A DNA stretch of 55,624 nt from Candidatus Krumholzibacteriota bacterium. GTDB lineage: Bacteria > Krumholzibacteriota > Krumholzibacteriia > JAJRXK01. The position numbers and the translations under genes are program-made. Every line of letters starts with the position of its first letter. Position 1 is the first letter of the stretch. The DNA is taken from the NCBI GenBank assembly GCA_024276305.1, contig JAJRXK010000001.1:1-55624 (forward strand). Direction: 5' to 3'. Below, piece by piece: positions 54,149 to 55,624 of this stretch. Below the pieces are notes generated by a model, which was not told the origin of the DNA, searched no databases, and was given only the letters and a program-made list of their open reading frames with translations.

Positions 54149-54625
54149 GTGCGAAACAACGGCGATTTTGGGGATTCCACGGGAGCTTCGGCTCTGAGCT
54201 TCTTCGGCCGCTTTCGGCTGAAGCTCGATGCCAAGGGACGCCTGACTCTGCCTGCGATCCATCGCCGAGTTCTCGAGGAGACGGAAGAGTGGATGGTGCT
54301 CCGGCCGGGTTCGGAGGGATTCGTCCAGGTCATTCCCGCTGCCCATTGGCAGCGAGTCCTCGCCCGTCGTCGGACGCAGGCCCGGGGACGCGATCAGCAG
54401 TGGATCCGGCGCCTGGAGGCGAGCGAAGTCGCGGTGGCGGCGATCGATTTGAAGGGCCGCATCACTCTTCCGCGAGAACTCATCGAGGGCAGCGGAATCG
54501 ACCGCGAAGCGCTCGTGCTGGGCGTGGGTGCACACTTGGAGATCTGGAATCCGGAGCGCTACTTCGAGGCCGCAAGGGGTCACGAGGTGGACGGAGGAGA
54601 AATCGACGACCTGCTCTACGGCTGA
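54149..54625 (+). CDS. mraZ: Transcriptional regulator MraZ
   Basis: DNA-binding autoregulator at the head of the division/cell-wall (dcw) cluster. 158 residues with two SpoVT/AbrB-like swapped-hairpin domains: FFGRFRLKLDAKGRLTLP near residues 20-38 and AVAAIDLKGRITLPRELIEG in the second half, each with the DxKGRxxxP signature, plus HLEIWNPERYFE. GTG 54149 is chosen because GGGAC precedes it by 7 nt; a TTG at 54116 would include the leader hairpin. Probably represses itself through the repeats at 54069-54103. The next gene is not rsmH as usual, but a STAS-like gene. Confidence 0.93.
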   Translation: MRNNGDFGDSTGASALSFFGRFRLKLDAKGRLTLPAIHRRVLEETEEWMVLRPGSEGFVQVIPAAHWQRVLARRRTQARGRDQQWIRRLEASEVAVAAIDLKGRITLPRELIEGSGIDREALVLGVGAHLEIWNPERYFEAARGHEVDGGEIDDLLYG

Positions 54626-54662
54626 CCTTCGCGATTGCGGCGGGGGCAGATAGGTCAGGGGT

Positions 54663-54713
54663 GCCGGGCGTCGGGGGCGATGCTCGCGCGGGGTGCGCCC
54701 CCCGACGCTCGGC
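54663..54713 (+). promoter_or_regulatory. Long GC-rich hairpin between mraZ and the STAS-like gene
   Basis: Arms 54663-54677 and 54699-54713 pair over 15 bp with one G-U pair; the loop is 21 nt. It begins 38 bp after the mraZ stop. AATTCTC follows, not a T-run. Candidate attenuator, RNase site or terminator. Confidence 0.5.
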
Positions 54714-54728
54714 AATTCTCAGGAGAAG

Positions 54729-54744
54729 CGCCGGTTGACCGGCG
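54729..54744 (+). repeat. Inverted repeat CGCCGGT-TG-ACCGGCG
   Basis: Perfect 7-bp arms separated by 2 bp, 38 bp before the STAS-like start codon. More likely a DNA operator than an RNA hairpin because the loop is only 2 nt. Confidence 0.35.
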
Positions 54745-54781
54745 GCGTCAAGGACGACGGGAAGACGAGGTTCGAGACAGC

Positions 54782-55258
54782 ATGCAGACGCGCAACACGA
54801 CCACCAATGCCCGGGCCGGCAGCGGAAGATCTTCCGCCACCGCTTGGGGCGGCTTCGTGCTCCTGCGGAGGGAACCGCAGATCCTGCACGTGAAGCTGAC
54901 GGGGAGGCCGTCGGTGCGCACGCTGGATGATCTCGATCACCGCCTCGATCAAGTCCGGTCAGCCGGCGCGACCACCTTCTTGGTATTGGATGCTCGTCAC
55001 CTCGAGCACCTGCCACTTCACGTGGCTCGAGAAGTGGTCGCCCGTGAGAAGCGATGGAGGTCGAGGGGAGTGGTGGGAGTGTGGATTGGACTCAGCCGAT
55101 ATCTTGCCAATCTCCTGCTCTTGGCGAGTCCGACCGAGGAACAACTGCCGGCCTTCGACGATCTCGAGGCACTGCGTGAACAGATCGGCTGCCTTTTCGC
55201 AGGGCCGGCGACTGTCGCACGTGGACGGCTCGAGATGGTCGGATCCCTCTTCCACTGA
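54782..55258 (+). CDS. STAS-like domain protein of unknown function
   Basis: 158 residues. After a 25-residue Thr/Ser/Arg-rich start, residues 28-120 look like a STAS (anti-sigma-factor-antagonist) fold: ILHVKLTGRPSVRTLDDLDH, then a FLVLDARHLEHLPLHVAREV strand-helix and GVVGVWIGLSRYLANLLLLA. No conserved phosphoserine context (DSSG) is evident, so regulation by phosphorylation is not supported. The N-terminal boundary is uncertain; ATG 54782 has GAGG about 11 nt upstream. It lies between mraZ and rsmH, which are normally adjacent; rsmH starts 1 nt after its stop, so it is part of the dcw operon. Confidence 0.6.
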   Translation: MQTRNTTTNARAGSGRSSATAWGGFVLLRREPQILHVKLTGRPSVRTLDDLDHRLDQVRSAGATTFLVLDARHLEHLPLHVAREVVAREKRWRSRGVVGVWIGLSRYLANLLLLASPTEEQLPAFDDLEALREQIGCLFAGPATVARGRLEMVGSLFH

Positions 55259-55259
55259 G

Positions 55260-55624
55260 GTGGAGGGATCGGATCACATCCCGGTTCTGCTGGCGGAGTG
55301 CGTCGAACGACTCCAGCCCGCCGACGGGAAGGTGATCGCGGATTTGACGCTCGGGGGTGGCGGACACGCTCTGGCCTTCCTGCAGGCCGGAGCACGAGTC
55401 GTCGCCTTCGATCGAGACCCCGAGGCACTGGCTCGCACGAAGTCTCGCCTCTCGCCCCACTTGGATCGATTCACGCCCGTTCACCGGGGATTCGGGGGAG
55501 TCGCCGAAGCCCTGAGGGATCTGGGCATCGCGACCGTCGATGGGGTACTCATGGATCTCGGTCTTTCCAGCGACCAGCTCAACACCCCGGGTCGGGGCTT
55601 CGCGCATCGTCTCGCAGGTCCCCT
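55260..55624 (+). CDS. rsmH: 16S rRNA (cytosine(1402)-N4)-methyltransferase, 5' part
   Basis: Gene runs off the right edge; 121 codons are visible from GTG 55260 without a stop. The protein starts HIPVLLAECVERLQPADG, has the SAM-binding ADLTLGGGGHALAFLQAGA, FDRDPEALART and the family signature DGVLMDLGLSSDQLNTPGRG leading into GFAHRLAGP. This is the RsmH/MraW N-terminus. It modifies C1402 of 16S rRNA together with RsmI and is the second gene of most dcw clusters. GTG with GAGG just upstream is the only plausible start because the preceding STAS-like gene ends at 55258. Confidence 0.95.
   Translation, partial: MEGSDHIPVLLAECVERLQPADGKVIADLTLGGGGHALAFLQAGARVVAFDRDPEALARTKSRLSPHLDRFTPVHRGFGGVAEALRDLGIATVDGVLMDLGLSSDQLNTPGRGFAHRLAGP

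Overview
The window is a gene-dense, high-GC chromosomal segment with almost every gene on the + strand; one gene (a TonB-domain protein) is on the minus strand. No tRNA, rRNA, CRISPR array, insertion sequence, prophage gene or transposase was found. Gene content is Gram-negative: diderm lipoproteins, a TonB C-terminal domain, a SPOR protein, and a beta-propeller protein ending in a T9SS/FlgD-like C-terminal domain. Together with a membrane pyrophosphatase, DUF2723 and YfhO-like proteins and SpoVG, this suggests a little-studied lineage near the FCB group (Krumholzibacteriota, Eisenbacteria, Gemmatimonadota or similar). That placement is inference from gene content only; no marker phylogeny was possible.

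Layout. (1) 1-535: recA leader with a candidate promoter. (2) 536-7761: recA, recX, then a polyprenyl-phosphate sugar block (GT4, polyprenyl glycosylphosphotransferase, UbiA-type phosphoribosyltransferase, DUF362 protein), then ispE. (3) 7837-14062: housekeeping block spoVG, prs, rplY, pth, hppA, rpsF, rpsR, rplI. (4) 14064-16525: phosphomannomutase and mannose-1-phosphate guanylyltransferase, i.e. GDP-mannose supply. (5) 16566-22047: envelope proteins (parvulin lipoprotein, DUF2914, bifunctional-nuclease family, gamma-carbonic-anhydrase-like, LpoA-like lipoprotein) with the convergent TonB-like gene. (6) 22216-33879: one tightly overlapping unit of selA, a degenerate ParA-like/SPOR protein, smc, ftsY, ribD, ribE, ribBA, ribH and nusB. 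(7) 33949-53846: a surface-glycan region of about 20 kb with a methyltransferase, one GT4 and four GT2-domain proteins, a flippase-like protein, three large GT-C-like membrane proteins, an epimerase, a WbpM/CapD-type dehydratase, a PorZ-like propeller and a FemAB-like protein. (8) 53847-end: start of a division/wall cluster with mraZ, a STAS-like gene and the 5' part of rsmH.

How the parts fit. GDP-mannose made by block 4 is a plausible donor for the dolichol-phosphate-mannose-synthase-like enzyme at 45114-45821, whose lipid-linked product could feed the GT-C proteins of block 7. The UbiA-type enzyme at 4946-5836 would supply a second lipid-linked pentose donor. The most unusual proteins are the degenerate ATPase-TM-SPOR protein next to smc-ftsY, the GT2 fused to the non-catalytic half of a polyprenyl glycosylphosphotransferase, and the PorZ-like propeller translationally coupled to a sugar dehydratase. 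The STAS gene between mraZ and rsmH, with an upstream stem of about 15 bp, is also odd. Several intergenic regions carry candidate promoters (TTGAC-like, 17-18 bp spacer, weak TA-rich -10), one of which would make a methyltransferase mRNA leaderless.
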